This document shows, piece after piece, positions 10,701 through 21,259 of a stretch of 64,000 nucleotides of DNA. The stretch covers positions 60,395,340 to 60,459,339 of the forward strand of contig CM055101.1 in NCBI GenBank assembly GCA_029204225.1, written 5' to 3'. The notes beneath the pieces were generated by a model. It did not search any database. It saw only the letters and a program-made list of their open reading frames with translations, and was not told the DNA's origin. A program made the translations under genes and the position numbers. Every line of letters starts with the position of its first letter. The stretch's first letter is position 1. Origin of the DNA: Diphasiastrum complanatum. Its lineage: Eukaryota; Streptophyta; Lycopodiopsida; Lycopodiales; Lycopodiaceae.

Positions 10701-11117
10701 GCCAGTTCAACTAGCATGATCCAATACCTTATCAGTTTTACGTTTGTTGTTTTACAATTTCTTTGTTTTTCACTACTTGGTTGATTTTCTTTGAAAAAGA
10801 CAGTAAAAAAAAGAAAAAGAAAAAAAGAATGATGAGCAAATGTCAAAAATGTCATCAGATCAGAAAAAGTTGAAGGAAATTTTTTTCAGAATTCAATTCT
10901 TATGCATACAGTATTAGAAACCTCCATTGAGTTGCCAGATCACACATCCATCTAAAATTTAGCTATACTGAGTTGGGCGAAGGTTCTCTAGCAGAGTTAC
11001 TACTTGTTTTGAAGTTAGCAGTTGACCATTTTGAGAACCTTGGCTTTTGGGACTGGGATGTAATTTTTTATGATACCTCTCCAAAAAAGTGCACTCTCCT
11101 ACCTATTTTTCAGCCAT
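10701..11117. other. Post-pol spacer, probably gypsy 3' non-coding or LTR
   Basis: AT-rich, with an A/G run at 10803-10828. It follows the pol stop of Gypsy-2 and would hold its 3' non-coding region and LTR start, but I see no second copy that would prove this. Confidence 0.35.
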
Positions 11118-11300
11118 TCACTGCTCACACGTGTGAAGCCAGAGGTGCAGGGTGACATGGCAAGTGCCTTGTAGACCCACTCTCCCTCCGTACTGTGGTT
11201 TAGAACGACCGATTTGGTGTCCTATAGAGAAAGTTATGGCCGTCTGAAGTTTGGCAATTTTTGAACTAAATTTGCAAAATTTTGGAATTGTTCTGATGCA
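11118..11300. repeat. Dispersed repeat R1, plus-orientation copy
   Basis: It matches the reverse complement of about 29905-30140. Shared blocks include 'gtgtaaagcc/gtgtgaagcc', 'acatggcaag', 'tttggtgtc', 'aaagttatg', 'ctgaagttt' and 'tttggaattgtt'. Non-coding, and probably LTR or untranslated sequence of a gypsy family. Confidence 0.6.
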
Positions 11301-11307
11301 TGCATGC

Positions 11308-11842
11308 TTAGTGCAGTATAGTGCTTTTCTGATGATGAAAATATATGGATAGACCTGCATGCATGCTTAATGTGGCTGGTGCATTTGTTAACCCAAAAGG
11401 AAGCACGAGAAATTCATAGTGACCGAATCTCGGCCAAAGCCCAATCTTCTGTACGTCATCCAGATGAATCCTAATCTGATGATATCCAGTTCTAAGATTT
11501 ATCTTTGTGAAGTATTTATCTCCACCTAATCGATCTACCAGATCATCCATACGAGGCAAAGGATATTTATTTTTAATAGTTACCTTATTCAACCCTTTGT
11601 AGTCCACACACATCCTAAAGCCTCCATCTTTCTTCGCTTTCAGAATAACAGGAGCACCCCAAGGCGACTTACTTGACTGAATATGACCCATCTTCAGGTA
11701 ATCTTCAATTTACTTAGTAATATCTACCTCTTCTTTCTGAGAAAACCTATAAGGTTGTCTAGAGATAGGGTGACTACCTGGAATGCATGTACACATATTA
11801 AACCAAGACCTCTGAAATGGATCGACCACAAGTGAAGCTTTG
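11308..11842 (-). pseudogene. Gypsy-3 reverse transcriptase, N-terminal half
   Basis: On the minus strand the frame runs LVVDPFQRSWFNMC, CIPGSHPISRQPYRFSQKEE, one stop, then [59 protein letters not shown] and [14 protein letters not shown]. These are RT motifs 1-4 of Ty3/gypsy. It breaks off right after LTNAPAT, before the catalytic FxDD box, where R1-like sequence begins. The upstream end is cut by insertion of Copia-B and resumes at 15022. Confidence 0.85.
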
Positions 11843-12922
11843 TGTTGGATTTACTCTTTCTACTCTCCTAAATCCCATTTTTCATCTACCTCCATTCTTG
11901 TTGCATATTTACTAACGTTGTCATGCAGCCTGCATATTTACACACAAATTCGCGCAGACGAATAAAGGGCAAAAGAATCGCAAATACTGTGTTTTTACAC
12001 AAGTTATGGTGACAGATGAAAAGGGGACACTATCCTACAGAATGCCAAAGGTGTCCTAAAAGTTAAGGCACCCTGTAAATCTTATCCTAAGGCCATTCGT
12101 AAGAGTGACCCACTTTTTGCATCATCACCAACGTTCACTTCAGCATTGGCTGACGTCGCACCGTTTTTACGCTCATTCCATGCAGTTGCGCTAACAGATT
12201 GGACAACGATTGCAGCCACCCACGATCTCCTACAAACAACACATCCACTTTGTACTTTCACATCTGCACACCTGTAATATTATGTACATATACATATTCT
12301 GGACACCATTCAGATGATGATGATCAGATGATCAAGCGAGAGAAGTAGAGACTAAGAGAAGAGGTTTCATTTCTCATTACAGACAAAATAAGCTTCGTAG
12401 GGCATGCGATTTTGTCCGATATTGTATTGTGCTCTGCCGCATTATTAACTTGTATACATGATATACTTAATCTGATACACTCTTTGTTCTACATTCAGAT
12501 CTGTGTTAATATTGCTATGCTTGTTCTTCATTTTGTCTGATCTTTCTAGTTGCTCTTTCTAGTAATAGACGATCAACTTTTAGTCTTGTCTTTGCGAACA
12601 ATTTGTGACTAATTATTAGTCGAGCACAGTCTAGCTCTTTGCGAATCATTCGCGACAGATAATTTGTCTTGCAATTCACGACAAATTATTCATCTAGCGC
12701 TTCATCCATTAAATGTTTGGCTATGTAATCTAAAATGACTGTGATTTCTATCACTAAAGTTCTTTTCATTCTGATAGGCGTAGTCATGCTTACTGAGAGA
12801 GTCAAATAATTCATTCCGCTGCACATGAACATTTTCTGTTCGAGTTCGCTTCTCATTCGTTTCTTGTTCGAGTTCGCTTCTCGTTCATGTTCAACATTTA
12901 TTCTTTTCCTCTCTCTCCAACA
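11843..12922 (+). mobile_element. 5' LTR of Copia-B
   Basis: About 1080 bp, beginning TGTTGGATTT and ending CTCTCCAACA (TG..CA ends). It is collinear in reverse with the Copia-A LTRs, including the block near 12760-12800 that carries 'ggcgtagtcatgc'. The region near 12100-12250 is the inverse of 7118-7290. Confidence 0.9.
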
Positions 12923-12935
12923 TGGTATCAGAGCT
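12923..12935 (+). other. Primer binding site of Copia-B
   Basis: TGGTATCAGAGCT directly after the LTR, complementary to initiator tRNA-Met. Confidence 0.92.
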
Positions 12936-13065
12936 ATCTTCATAGCTTGATTAGCTTCTACAGTACAAGACACTACTAGCCAATAGAGTAATTGTTTTCT
13001 TGTTCTGTAAATATCATACCTAAGTCACTGATAGTTTCTCCTATCACTTAGACTAATTCTTCTAC

Positions 13066-13629
13066 ATGGATTCCCAAGAGAAAGCCAGTCCTATCATGGA
13101 CAAGCTTGATGGAGCCAATTACCATCTATGGAAATTTAAGATGAAAACTATACTAATGGCAAAAGAATTGTACGACGTTGTTATAGGTGTAGAAGGAAAA
13201 CCTGAAGCGGACGACGCGACAATCGCCAAATGGAAGTTGAAGGATGGAAAAGCTTTCGCGCTGATCATCCTCAACATCACAGATACCCAAATCGGCCATG
13301 TATCTGAGGCTCAAACATCGAAAGAAGTTTGGGACATCTTGAGCACACTATACGAAGTGCGAGATATAGCTTCCAAGCTACATCTCAGGAAGAAATTTTA
13401 CTCCCTCAAGATGACGAATGGTGATTCTCTGCAGAATCACATTAATCAATTCAAGAACCTGCTAAGACAAATGGTCGCTGTCAGATCTGTCATAGACGAT
13501 CAAGACGTAGTGATGCAACTGCTTACAAGCTTGCCTAGTTCTTACGACAGCTGGGTGATGATCATCACGACTCATCCAAAATTGACTCTTTTGAGAGTCA
13601 TCACTATGTTGTTGCAGGAAGACATGTGA
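13066..13629 (+). CDS. Copia-B gag, open to the zinc-knuckle linker
   Basis: A 187-codon frame beginning MDSQEKASPIMDKLDGANYH, with WKFKMKTILMAKELYD, HVSEAQTSKEVWDILSTLYE and LTSLPSSYDSWVMIITTHP. This is UBN2-type gag, which builds the particle. It stops after LLQEDM with TGA, and the relation to Copia-A continues in the same frame (RNKASSFSTDSHALYTNKSM). The original protein was therefore longer and this is a truncated gag. It lies 131 bp after the primer site, a normal copia leader. Confidence 0.85.
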   Translation: MDSQEKASPIMDKLDGANYHLWKFKMKTILMAKELYDVVIGVEGKPEADDATIAKWKLKDGKAFALIILNITDTQIGHVSEAQTSKEVWDILSTLYEVRDIASKLHLRKKFYSLKMTNGDSLQNHINQFKNLLRQMVAVRSVIDDQDVVMQLLTSLPSSYDSWVMIITTHPKLTLLRVITMLLQEDM

Positions 13630-13794
13630 AGGAATAAAGCCTCGAGTTTCTCAACTGATTCTCACGCCTTGTACACCAACAAGAGCATGACAAAGCAGAA
13701 GAAGAAGAAAGGTCCGAAGCAATCAAAGCCAGACCAAAAACTAGCTCAACACAAGGAACAGTCGAATCTGCAGACAAAGAAGAAGCTGATCTAT

Positions 13795-14181
13795 AGATAC
13801 TACAAATGAAACAACCACAAAATTCAAGACTGTCGAATACTTCAAGTGAAGAACAATAGCAAGGGACAGTCGAATCAAATGGCAAATGTAGCTGCAGAAG
13901 CTCCACAACCTATTCAAGAAGCAGATCATCATGCCTTCATGACCAACCATCAAGAAGCATCTGGCGACAGTTCTTGGTTCTTGAATTTTGGAGCCACTCA
14001 GCACATGACTAGCCTCATTGGCTGTTTCGAGTCCTATACACCTTACAGTACCCAGAAGTTTGTTCACTTTGGTGACAATAGCACACAAGCTATCAAAGGT
14101 GAAGACACTGTAAGATTAAGCTTTGCAAATGATAGATCTAGCTACTCTCTAAAGTCCTGTATGTACCAAATTTATCTATGA
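13795..14181 (+). pseudogene. Copia-B zinc knuckle and protease, both active motifs damaged
   Basis: The knuckle reads YRYYK-stop-NNHKIQDC. The two first cysteines seen in Copia-A (CRYC) are both tyrosine here, and a stop follows. The protease motif is WFLNFGATQHMTS, where DSGA has become NFGA, so the catalytic aspartate and serine are both lost. The frame ends at 14181 with YQIYL, where a one-base shift separates it from the integrase frame (expected LYVPNLSMNLLFVS). Confidence 0.85.
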
Positions 14182-15021
14182 ATCTGCTCTTTGTAAGCAG
14201 AATCACAGATTTAGGACATAGGGTAGAGTTCAAATGTGATCAGTGTAAAGTACTTGATAGGATTGGCAAGATCCTAGCACTCGAAAAGAGGCATGGATAC
14301 TTGTATAAATTAGGTCATTGCTTTTCTGCCTCTAGTCAGGCTCTCAATACTTCAATTCATTCAAATAAAGGTTTACTTTGGCATTATAGACTTGGTCATT
14401 TAAATCATGCTGCTGTACAACAAATGTCTAGACACTCTATTGTTCTTGATCTCAACTATCCTCGCAAAAAAGTCGAGTTACCTGTCTGTCAAGAATGTCT
14501 AGTTAGTAAACAGACTAGGAAACCATTTAAGTCAAGCCATCAGCATGTTGCTAGAGGATTGCTAGATGTTGTACATTCAGATATTTGTGGCCCGATGAAA
14601 AATCCTTCGTTGAAGGATGCCAAGTATTTCATAACCTTTATTGATGAATTCTCCAGAAGGACGATGGTGTATTTCATAAAGAAGAAATTAGAAACTTTCA
14701 ACTGCTTCAGAATCTTCAAGGAGCATGCAAAAAAAGAGATTGGAAGGACGATTAAGACCCTAAGGTCAAACAACGGTGGAGAATACATCTCCGTTCAGTT
14801 TAAGAAGTACTGTCAAAGCCAAGGCATTGAGCAGCAGTTCATCACTCCTTACAGTCCTCAGTCTAATGGCTTAGCTAAGAGGAAGAACCGTATTCTGGTC
14901 AAATTTGCTAAATGTATGTTATCGCATGCATCGTTGCCCAAGAGATTCTGGGCTGAAGCTGTCGCCATTGCAACTTACGTCCAAAACAGATGTTCGACCA
15001 AGGCCCTCTCAGACAGGGTTG
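14178..15021 (+). pseudogene. Copia-B integrase, C-terminally truncated
   Basis: Pre-integrase and zinc region: WHYRLGHLNHAAVQQMS, then CQECLVSKQTRKPF (HHCC). Core: VVHSDICGPM with the first catalytic D, FITFIDEFSRRTMVYFIKKK, then LRSNNGGEY where the second catalytic D (usually RSDNGGE) is N, then YSPQSNGLAKRKNR where the third acidic position E is K. It ends at CSTKALSD, followed by four foreign residues from the flank. The open frame is long but cannot be catalytic. Confidence 0.85.
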
Positions 15022-15180
15022 CTTTGAATTTCTCGTCCTGAGCGGAGCATATTCTGGTGACAGATCCACATGAGGATGATAAAGCTTTGTCATCAGTACA
15101 ATAGTATAGTAATAAACAACACAATGACAATAACAAAGCTGTAGTAGGCGCTAACGACTCTGCTGGAGATAGAGATGGCG
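15022..15180 (-). pseudogene. Gypsy-3 pol, upstream continuation beyond Copia-B
   Basis: On the minus strand the frame reads DKALSSSCGSVTRICSAQDE and joins across the CTTTG site to KFKASLVVDPFQ at 11842. It is the linker before RT. Further upstream nothing is recognisable. Confidence 0.55.
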
Positions 15181-16340
15181 TAGGCTTTTTCCATAAATGT
15201 CACTCCTAGTTCAAATTTTTGAGTGTTCCCAACTATTGGGAGGGAATATTTCAGCATTTTGAAAAATTATATTTTAACTGTGGTTAAACACCAGTGAAGT
15301 TTGATGTGACTAAACTAAGGTGCATTCATTTACATGGAAAGTAGTGCGGGCAGATGCGTCAAGAATTTAGAAAATGATATCATAATTACTTTATAGTTAT
15401 TTTTCTCTCTCCTACATGGCATTTCTTATAGGGCCCTCTTTGGGCCCATATTTTCTTTAATGATAGGCTGAGAACAAAGATTTCTTGATTTGTAGATGTC
15501 AAAATAGCTTCAAACTTGATGGAGATGGTGCATAAACCACCGGCCATCATTTTACAGGTTGGATAGCTTGTTGGGAAGGTAAAAAGGAATGCTAATCATG
15601 TTGTAAATAATTTTAGAATGATCTCTTTATGGATTTGGAGAGACTCATCCCCCAAAAATCACCAAAAATTGTCATTTTTTGAACTTTTTTGACTTCCTCC
15701 AAGTTCAATTGCTGGAATTCTTGGTTCTAACTTCAGAGAAAGCTTCAAAAGACTTTGGTCCACCTCTTTACAAGCTCTATGTGGTGTTTTAGAGCCACCT
15801 ACTATCCAACTTTATGAAAAAACAAGCAAAACTGATGATTTTTGACTATTTTCCGATTTTTTCATCACAATAAAATGGAAATTCAAGACATACGACTCTT
15901 TCTCTAACACATGCAAACCAATTTACAGAATTATAATTATCTAATTGGTCTAATCTTGCTGGATTTTGGTTCTTACTATCTACTTTGTGCCAAAAAGCAT
16001 GAAAAACCAAGCAATTTAGAACAAAACATAGCCTAGAATCATAAATCATTGAAAAGAACCGGCATGCATCATTAATGTCATCATTATGAACCCTAAAATG
16101 AAAGTGCACTTGCTGGAAAATTCAGATCAAAGCTCTAAAAAAGCGTCACAAATTGGCTTTCAAGGACATTTCTCCATAAAACACAAAGAATCCCAAGCGT
16201 AATGGATCTTAGCAACATGCAAATTGAAGCTAGGATAGTACACCCACTTGCACCCTTGCTATCCACCTTGGCAGAGAATTCCAATGATCCAATCCAAAAT
16301 TTCGACGAAAGGTAGCCCTTCTCCATGTTCTCCAATCTTC
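15181..16340. other. Non-coding gypsy leader or LTR-like region
   Basis: It holds dispersed repeat R2 at 15463-15745, given separately. The remainder has no coding frame with a motif. If the primer-like site at 16350 is real, this would be the 5' leader and gag region of a minus-strand element, but I see no gag. Confidence 0.4.
15463..15745. repeat. Dispersed repeat R2, first copy
   Basis: Closely matches 30297-30575 in the same orientation: 'aggctgagaac-aagatttc', 'caccggccatcatttta', 'tatggatttggagaga', 'tgaacttttttgacttcct'. Similarity ends at 'tggttctaacttca' in both copies. It is non-coding, from a family not identified here. Confidence 0.8.
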
Positions 16341-16349
16341 GTAAGCCTT

Positions 16350-16361
16350 GCTCTGATACCA
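16350..16361 (-). other. Primer-binding-site-like sequence
   Basis: The minus strand reads TGGTATCAGAGC followed by AAGG, as in tRNA-Met-primed elements. No TG..CA LTR edge is evident beside it, so it may be a relic. Confidence 0.5.
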
Positions 16362-16439
16362 ATATAAGGCAAGCTCCCTAAGATCCTCCTTACAAGACAA
16401 AACACAATGGAAAACACACTATGGAGCAACCACCCAACC

Positions 16440-16515
16440 AAGTAGAAGCAATCATACACAAAGTGTGTTCCGCGATCACTTATGAAAATGATAGGACATC
16501 CTTAATCCAATAAAG
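16440..16515 (-). pseudogene. Gypsy-4 integrase fragment left of Copia-C
   Basis: The reverse complement matches 10020-10075 of Gypsy-2 (the 'ggatgtcctatc' and 'acacactttgtg' blocks, encoding GCPI and THFV). It ends at TAAAG (16511-16515), the target duplication of Copia-C. Confidence 0.75.
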
Positions 16516-16790
16516 AGTTAGAATTGAAGTAGAATCATTGTGTTACTCTACTGTGGGTCCTATCAGTAGATAAGGATCAGTTTGCCCTGCCACGAGGCGA
16601 GTTGACGGGACACGCATCCCGTCAACGGCAACCTAGGTCATGCATGGGTTGCCATAGTGAAGAACTATATGTACAGTGTATTTTCATTTTGAGAAATACA
16701 GTTGCTATGTTAGCTTGCTATGGAGAGTGTTTTTCTATTTGTGTTATTGTGTAGCATGATCTTTGTTCATGTTCGAATCAAATTCTAAGT
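16516..16790 (+). mobile_element. 5' LTR of Copia-C
   Basis: 275 bp, from AGTTAGAATT to AATTCTAAGT, directly followed by the primer site. The edges are set by the TSD on one side and the primer site on the other, and they are not TG..CA. The inner ends form the inverted repeat TTAGAATT/AATTCTAA. It contains a CG-bearing palindrome 'gacgggac-acgc-gtcccgtc'-like block near 16612-16625. Confidence 0.85.
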
Positions 16791-16803
16791 TGGTATAAGA
16801 GCC
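16791..16803 (+). other. Primer binding site of Copia-C
   Basis: TGGTATAAGAGCC, one base different from the standard initiator tRNA-Met complement TGGTATCAGAGCC, with no gap after the LTR. Confidence 0.85.
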
Positions 16804-18002
16804 ATACAGGGAGTGTACACCAATACAGTGTCACCATTGAAGAGAGCTTGGGGAGAAGAGCAGTCTTCTAAGAGTTCGGGATTTACGGCGGATTGAAGAC
16901 AAAAGTAAGGCAATGGTGCACAGATTCTAGTTTACAAAGGCTTGCCAAGCTCAATAGAGGGCTTATTAGCCTGTGCATAGCATTAGACAAGAATAAATTT
17001 GGTGGGCAATTTTGAACCCAGTTGAAAATTGAAACCATTTCTTCGTTGTTTGTGCTTCGTTTTGGATGCTGTAAATACAGGAAGGAAGCTAATCATGCTG
17101 TCAACCATCCATGGAGAGATTCTAAGTTTATGTCAAAGATTTGTCTGCAAATCGATAACCTAGCAGATTTGCGATAGAAGGTGAAAGAAAGCCACTTTTT
17201 CAAGTTGAGCAAGAATCACCGTTTCTCCACGGAATTCCACGTTTAAACACTCTGTAGATTTGGAATCAGTAGGGAAACCCTGCTCCAGGCCTCAGATCGT
17301 GCTCAAATTGATCAGAAAATGAATTTGATCAGGCAAAGATAATGTAGGGTAGGCGCGGCCATAGACAGAGAGGAGGAGACAGATCGCACGCAACCAGCGC
17401 TAGGATGCACATAGTGCTTGAAGGGGTCTCACGGTTGGAGGGGAGTAGCTCGGTGTGCCAGAACACGGAGAACCGTTAGATTTCAAGTCATATAGATTTG
17501 TGGTAAAGATCAAGCCTCCAAAAACAGTTGTGCGTCGTTCGATCTAAGACAGCCATTGGATTTCTTTAAGTCCATAGTGAACTTCAAATTAGAAAGGGGC
17601 CTGAAGTGCAAAGTGCATTGCAACTTCATTAAAAAATTTCAGTTTGAAGTGAGAGTTGGGTCCAAATTCACTGAAGGGTAGAGTTTTTTCATTTTAAAGA
17701 AACAGTTCAAAAACTAGAAAAGTTCCTATTTTTGGGTCCTTTATTCGTTTTGACCCAAACGAAAGGCTGTAACCTCCAAACGAAGGGCACCCAGACTGTA
17801 TCTATAAGTACGATACCACAAAATAGAGTGATTGCAGTGGAGAAAGTATTCAGAGCACGCCAAAAGTGATTTCACTATTCCATTGGACACGTTGTTGGGA
17901 GTTGGTGACAAAGTATATTTCGGAAGGCGATGCCGATTTGGCGTACAATTGGCCTCGACATATTGGTTTTAGCCTACGGTTGCAGTTTTAGGTAGTTCTG
18001 GG

Positions 18003-18689
18003 ATGACAAACATGGGAGAGTCCATTTTGAGTGAAAGTAGCAAATTGGACGAGATTTCCAACTATGCAGTGTGGAAGTTCAAGATAAAAAACATACTGAT
18101 AGAGAAGGAACTGTGGGATATCATCACAGGTGACGAGAGAAGACCAATGAATGAAGCTGCCATAAAAATACTTGATAGAAGAGCAAGAAGAGCCTTGAAT
18201 TATATCAACTTGTCAGTGAAGGATCACATCATTACCTACATTTGTGATGTTGTTACACCTAGACAGGCATGTGATGTGCTAAAGGAGCAGTTCGAGACGT
18301 CAAATCCATCAAGGATTATGTTTCTGAAGTCAAAACTGAATAGTGCCCGAATGGAACAAGGAGAGCACATTTAGACTTATATGACCAGAATTAAGACAAT
18401 GAGGGATGAACTACATTCTATTGGTGAGGGCATACGTGATGTTGAGCTAGTGCACAATGCATTGTGCGACATTGTAGAACCCTATCAGATGTTTGTAAGC
18501 GGAATAACATCAAGAGAAAAAGTGCCAACCTTTGATGAGCTCATAGGAATCTTGATGCAGGAGGAGCAACGACGAGAAATGGTGAAAGCTAGATGTCAAA
18601 GTACTGATGATCAGACACTTGCGACACGCCAAAAGAAAGGCAAAGGCAAGGGCAAGAAGAAGTCTAAGAAGCAATTCACCAAGACTTAG
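18003..18689 (+). pseudogene. Copia-C gag (DUF4219/UBN2 type)
   Basis: Starts MTNMGESILSESSKLDEISN, followed by YAVWKFKIKNILIEKELWDI and LKEQFETSNPSRIMFLKSKL. A TAG after GEHI at 18374 replaces the residue before TYMTRIKTMRDELHSIGEG. The same frame then runs to 18689 with TFDELIGILMQEEQRRE and a lysine-rich tail. The same gag type as Copia-E (MATLSESFLNESSKLEGADN), so the two belong to one lineage. Confidence 0.85.
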
Positions 18690-18714
18690 GAGGATGAGGG
18701 ATCTTTCAGCAAGA

Positions 18715-19176
18715 CCAAGAAGAAGGGCAAATGCTTCCATTGCGACAGAAAGGCCCATTGGAAGATCGAATGTCGGAAATTCCTGGTGAAATCAGGCAAG
18801 GAGAAACCAAAGCAAGCAGGTAACCTTGTCGATGAAGGTGAGATTGAAGACTCTAGCATCTTCATATCAACATTGTCATCTAATCAAGATGTAAGTGTGG
18901 TACATTGACTTAGGAGCCACAAGACACATGACATGTAACAAGGATTGGTTCAGTAGCTTGAAAGAGTTGGATAATGGAGCGTCGGTTTCACAAGCAAATG
19001 GTGATGTGTGCAAGATCAAGGGGATAGGCACCATTTTCATCCAACTACCTAATGGCAAAAGCAGGATGATCAAGGAGGTACTTTATGTACCAGGTTTGAA
19101 GAAAAATCTACTTTCCGTTGGTGTCATTACTAATCAAAAGTTGAAAGTAGAATTTGTCATGATTGTTGCTTTGTGA
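18715..19176 (+). pseudogene. Copia-C zinc knuckle and protease
   Basis: CCHC knuckle CFHCDRKAHWKIEC (CX2CX4HX4C) near 18730-18775, in a frame separated from gag by stops. Protease motif WYIDLGATRHMTC at about 18898, where the DSGA serine is leucine while the aspartate remains. IKEVLYVPGLKKNLLSVG closes the domain. The frame shifts near 19170 into the integrase frame. Confidence 0.8.
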
Positions 19177-19980
19177 AGGATGTGAACCAAAAGTTCAAAG
19201 TCATTGCGGATGGTATAAGGGAGCCCAACACTAAATTGTACAGGTTGAATGCTACAATCAAGGGGCAACATGGACTTATCTCATCCATTCCATCGCAAAC
19301 TGAACTATGGCATAAGAGGCTTGGTCATTTGAGCTTAGGAAGCCTCAGTTTGATGAGGAAATTGAAAATGGTGAGAGGATTGCCTACGATAGAAGACCAC
19401 TTGAAGTCAATGTGCAAACATGTGTGTATGGGAAGCAACATCGAGAGAAGTTCAATAAAGGTGGTGTTGCAAGGGCAAAGAACATCTTGGATTTGATCCA
19501 CACAGATTTATGTGGGCCTATGAGGACTATGTCCTTGGGTTAAGCCTTCTATTTCATGACCTTTATTGATGATATGTCACGTAAGACGTGGATTTACTTC
19601 TTGAAGAAGAAATCGGATGCGTTTGACACTTTCAAGAGCTTCAAAGCATTGGTCAAAAATCAGACAGGTAAGAAGATCAAAGTTCTAAGATCAAATAGTG
19701 GAGGTGAGTTCAAGTCTAACGGCTTCAATGATCTTTGGGATCAAAAGACAATTTATTCAAGCTCATACTCCTGCTCTCAATGGTGTAGCTGAGCGCAAGA
19801 ATCGTACAATTGTGAAAAGTGCCAGATCTATGCTAGAAGAGATGAAACTACCAAAGGATTTCTTGTCAGAAGCATGCAGTACGACAATCTATCTTCAAAA
19901 TAGAAGTCCTACCATTGCCATACCAAAGATAACATTTGAGGAGGCATTTACAAAGAAGAAGCCAAAGGTGAACCACTTGC
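19173..19980 (+). pseudogene. Copia-C integrase
   Basis: ELWHKRLGHLSLGSLSLMRK starts the zinc-binding region. The cysteine pair is damaged (MCKHVCMGSNIER). The core is split over frames: LIHTDLCGPM near 19495-19520, then FMTFIDDMSRKTWIYFLKKK, VLRSNSGGEF, and in a further frame HTPALNGVAERKNRTIVKSA and STTIYLQNRSPTIAI. The second acidic residue is N (RSNSGGE) and the third E is kept (GVAERKNR). Sequence breaks at about 19980 after VNHLQ, joining directly to the RT catalytic-box region. Confidence 0.8.
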
Positions 19981-20931
19981 AATGTTGATGATTGATTATC
20001 AAAGAAAATAATCAAGAGATGATAGACATGATCAAGAAAGACCTCAGGGAGCAATTCGAGATGACAGATCTCAACCTAATGCATTATTGCCTTGGAGTGG
20101 AGGTGTGGCAAAAAGGACATAAAGTGGGTTCAACACAGGTAAAGTATGTCAAAGAGTTGCTGCACAGCTTCAGGTTGTAGGATTGCAAGCCAATGAACAC
20201 TCCTATTGAACCAGGTAAAAAGCTTTCTAAGCTTGATGAGTCACAACCATTTGATGCTACCTTGTATAGGCAGTTAGTAGGGAACTTGATTTACCTTACC
20301 ACGACTAGACCAGATATATGCTATGTTGTTGGTATTGTAAGTCAGTTTATGGCAGCACCTACGGAAACGCATTGGAAGGCAGCTAAGCACGTTTTGCATT
20401 ATGTCAAAGGCACTTCAGATTATGGCTTGTTTTACAGAAAGCATGAGGGTTTACCTGAGTTATGTGGCTATGTGGATGCAGATTGGGGAGGCGACTATGA
20501 TGATCGTAGATCCACCACAGCGTATGTATTCTAGCTTTGTGGTAGTTGCTTTTCCTAGTCTAGTGAAAAAAAAAAATATAGTTGCTTTATCCACCACAGA
20601 AGCAAAGTATAAGGCAATGTGTAGTGCAACAAAGGAAGCTATATGGTTGAGGCAAATCTTGGAAGAAGTTGGCATCAAACAGGAAAATCCCACAACTATA
20701 CATAGCGACAGTCAGAGTGGCATTCAGCTAGCAAAGAATCCAGTGTTCCATGCGAGAACCAAACACATTGAGATTCAGTATCACTTTATACGTGAGAGGC
20801 TGTTGAGTCGTGAAATTTATATTGTTCATTGTAGTACAGATGAACAACTAGCTGACATTTTCACTAAGCCACTTGTTAGAGAAAAGTTTGATAAGTTTAG
20901 ATCAAAGCTTTTTGTACTTAAAGTTTGTTGA
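19981..20931 (+). pseudogene. Copia-C RT C-terminus and RNase H
   Basis: The join at 19980 leaves 'gttgatgat' of the YVDD box with a one-base loss, then LIIKENNQEMIDMIKKDLRE and LMHYCLGVEVWQKG. RLVGNLIYLTTTRPDICYVV-type sequence follows (with QLVGN here), then the RNase H start YVDADWGGDYDDRRSTTAYV. A frameshift near 20530 leads to LSTTEAKYKAMCSATKEAIW, HSDSQSGIQLAKNPVFHART and LADIFTKPLVREKF, ending at a natural stop before the polypurine tract. The RT fingers and palm N-terminus are deleted. Confidence 0.85.
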
Positions 20932-20985
20932 CTTTAAAGCTATGTATATGACTGTATAAAAAGTAGACTCTACTTTAAGGGAGAG

Positions 20986-21259
20986 AATTAGAATTAAAGT
21001 TGAATCAGTGTGTTACTGTACTGTGGGTCCTATCAGTAGATAACAATCAATTGGCCTCGCACGAGGTGAGTCGACGAGACACGCGTCCCGTCAATGACAA
21101 CATGGGTCATGCATGGGTTGCCATAGTGAAGAACTATATCTACAATGTATTTTCATTTTGAGAAATACAGTTGCTATGTGAGCTTGCTGTAGATAGTGTT
21201 TTTTTGTCTGTTCTACTGTGTAGCATGATCTGTGTCCCTGTTCAGAGCAAATTCTACGT
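20986..21259 (+). mobile_element. 3' LTR of Copia-C
   Basis: 274 bp, collinear with 16516-16790, from AATTAGAATT to AATTCTACGT, followed by TAAAG. It is preceded by the purine run 'aagggagag'. It has many point differences from the 5' LTR, so the insertion is not recent. Confidence 0.88.

Larger units (their letters stand above)
11843..15021 (+). mobile_element. Copia-B, 3'-truncated copia element inserted in Gypsy-3
   Basis: It has a complete 5' LTR, primer site, gag, protease and integrase, and then stops inside the integrase C-terminus (after NRCSTKALSD) with no RT, RNase H or 3' LTR. It is bracketed by CTTTG at 11838-11842 and 15022-15026. Joining the flanks with one CTTTG restores a continuous Gypsy-3 frame (DEKF-KASLVVDPFQ), which supports CTTTG as a true target duplication. 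It is a relative of Copia-A. Confidence 0.85.
16516..21259 (+). mobile_element. Copia-C, two-LTR copia element nested in Gypsy-4
   Basis: LTRs at 16516-16790 and 20986-21259, with TSD TAAAG at 16511-16515 and 21260-21264. The flanks joined with one TAAAG align base for base with the uninterrupted Gypsy-2 sequence near 10010-10050. Internal order: primer site, an unusually long leader of about 1.2 kb (16804-18002, no gene seen in it), gag, zinc knuckle, protease, integrase, a deletion, RT C-terminus, RNase H, polypurine tract (tttaagggagag, about 20974-20985). It is inactive because of stops and the RT deletion. Confidence 0.9.
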
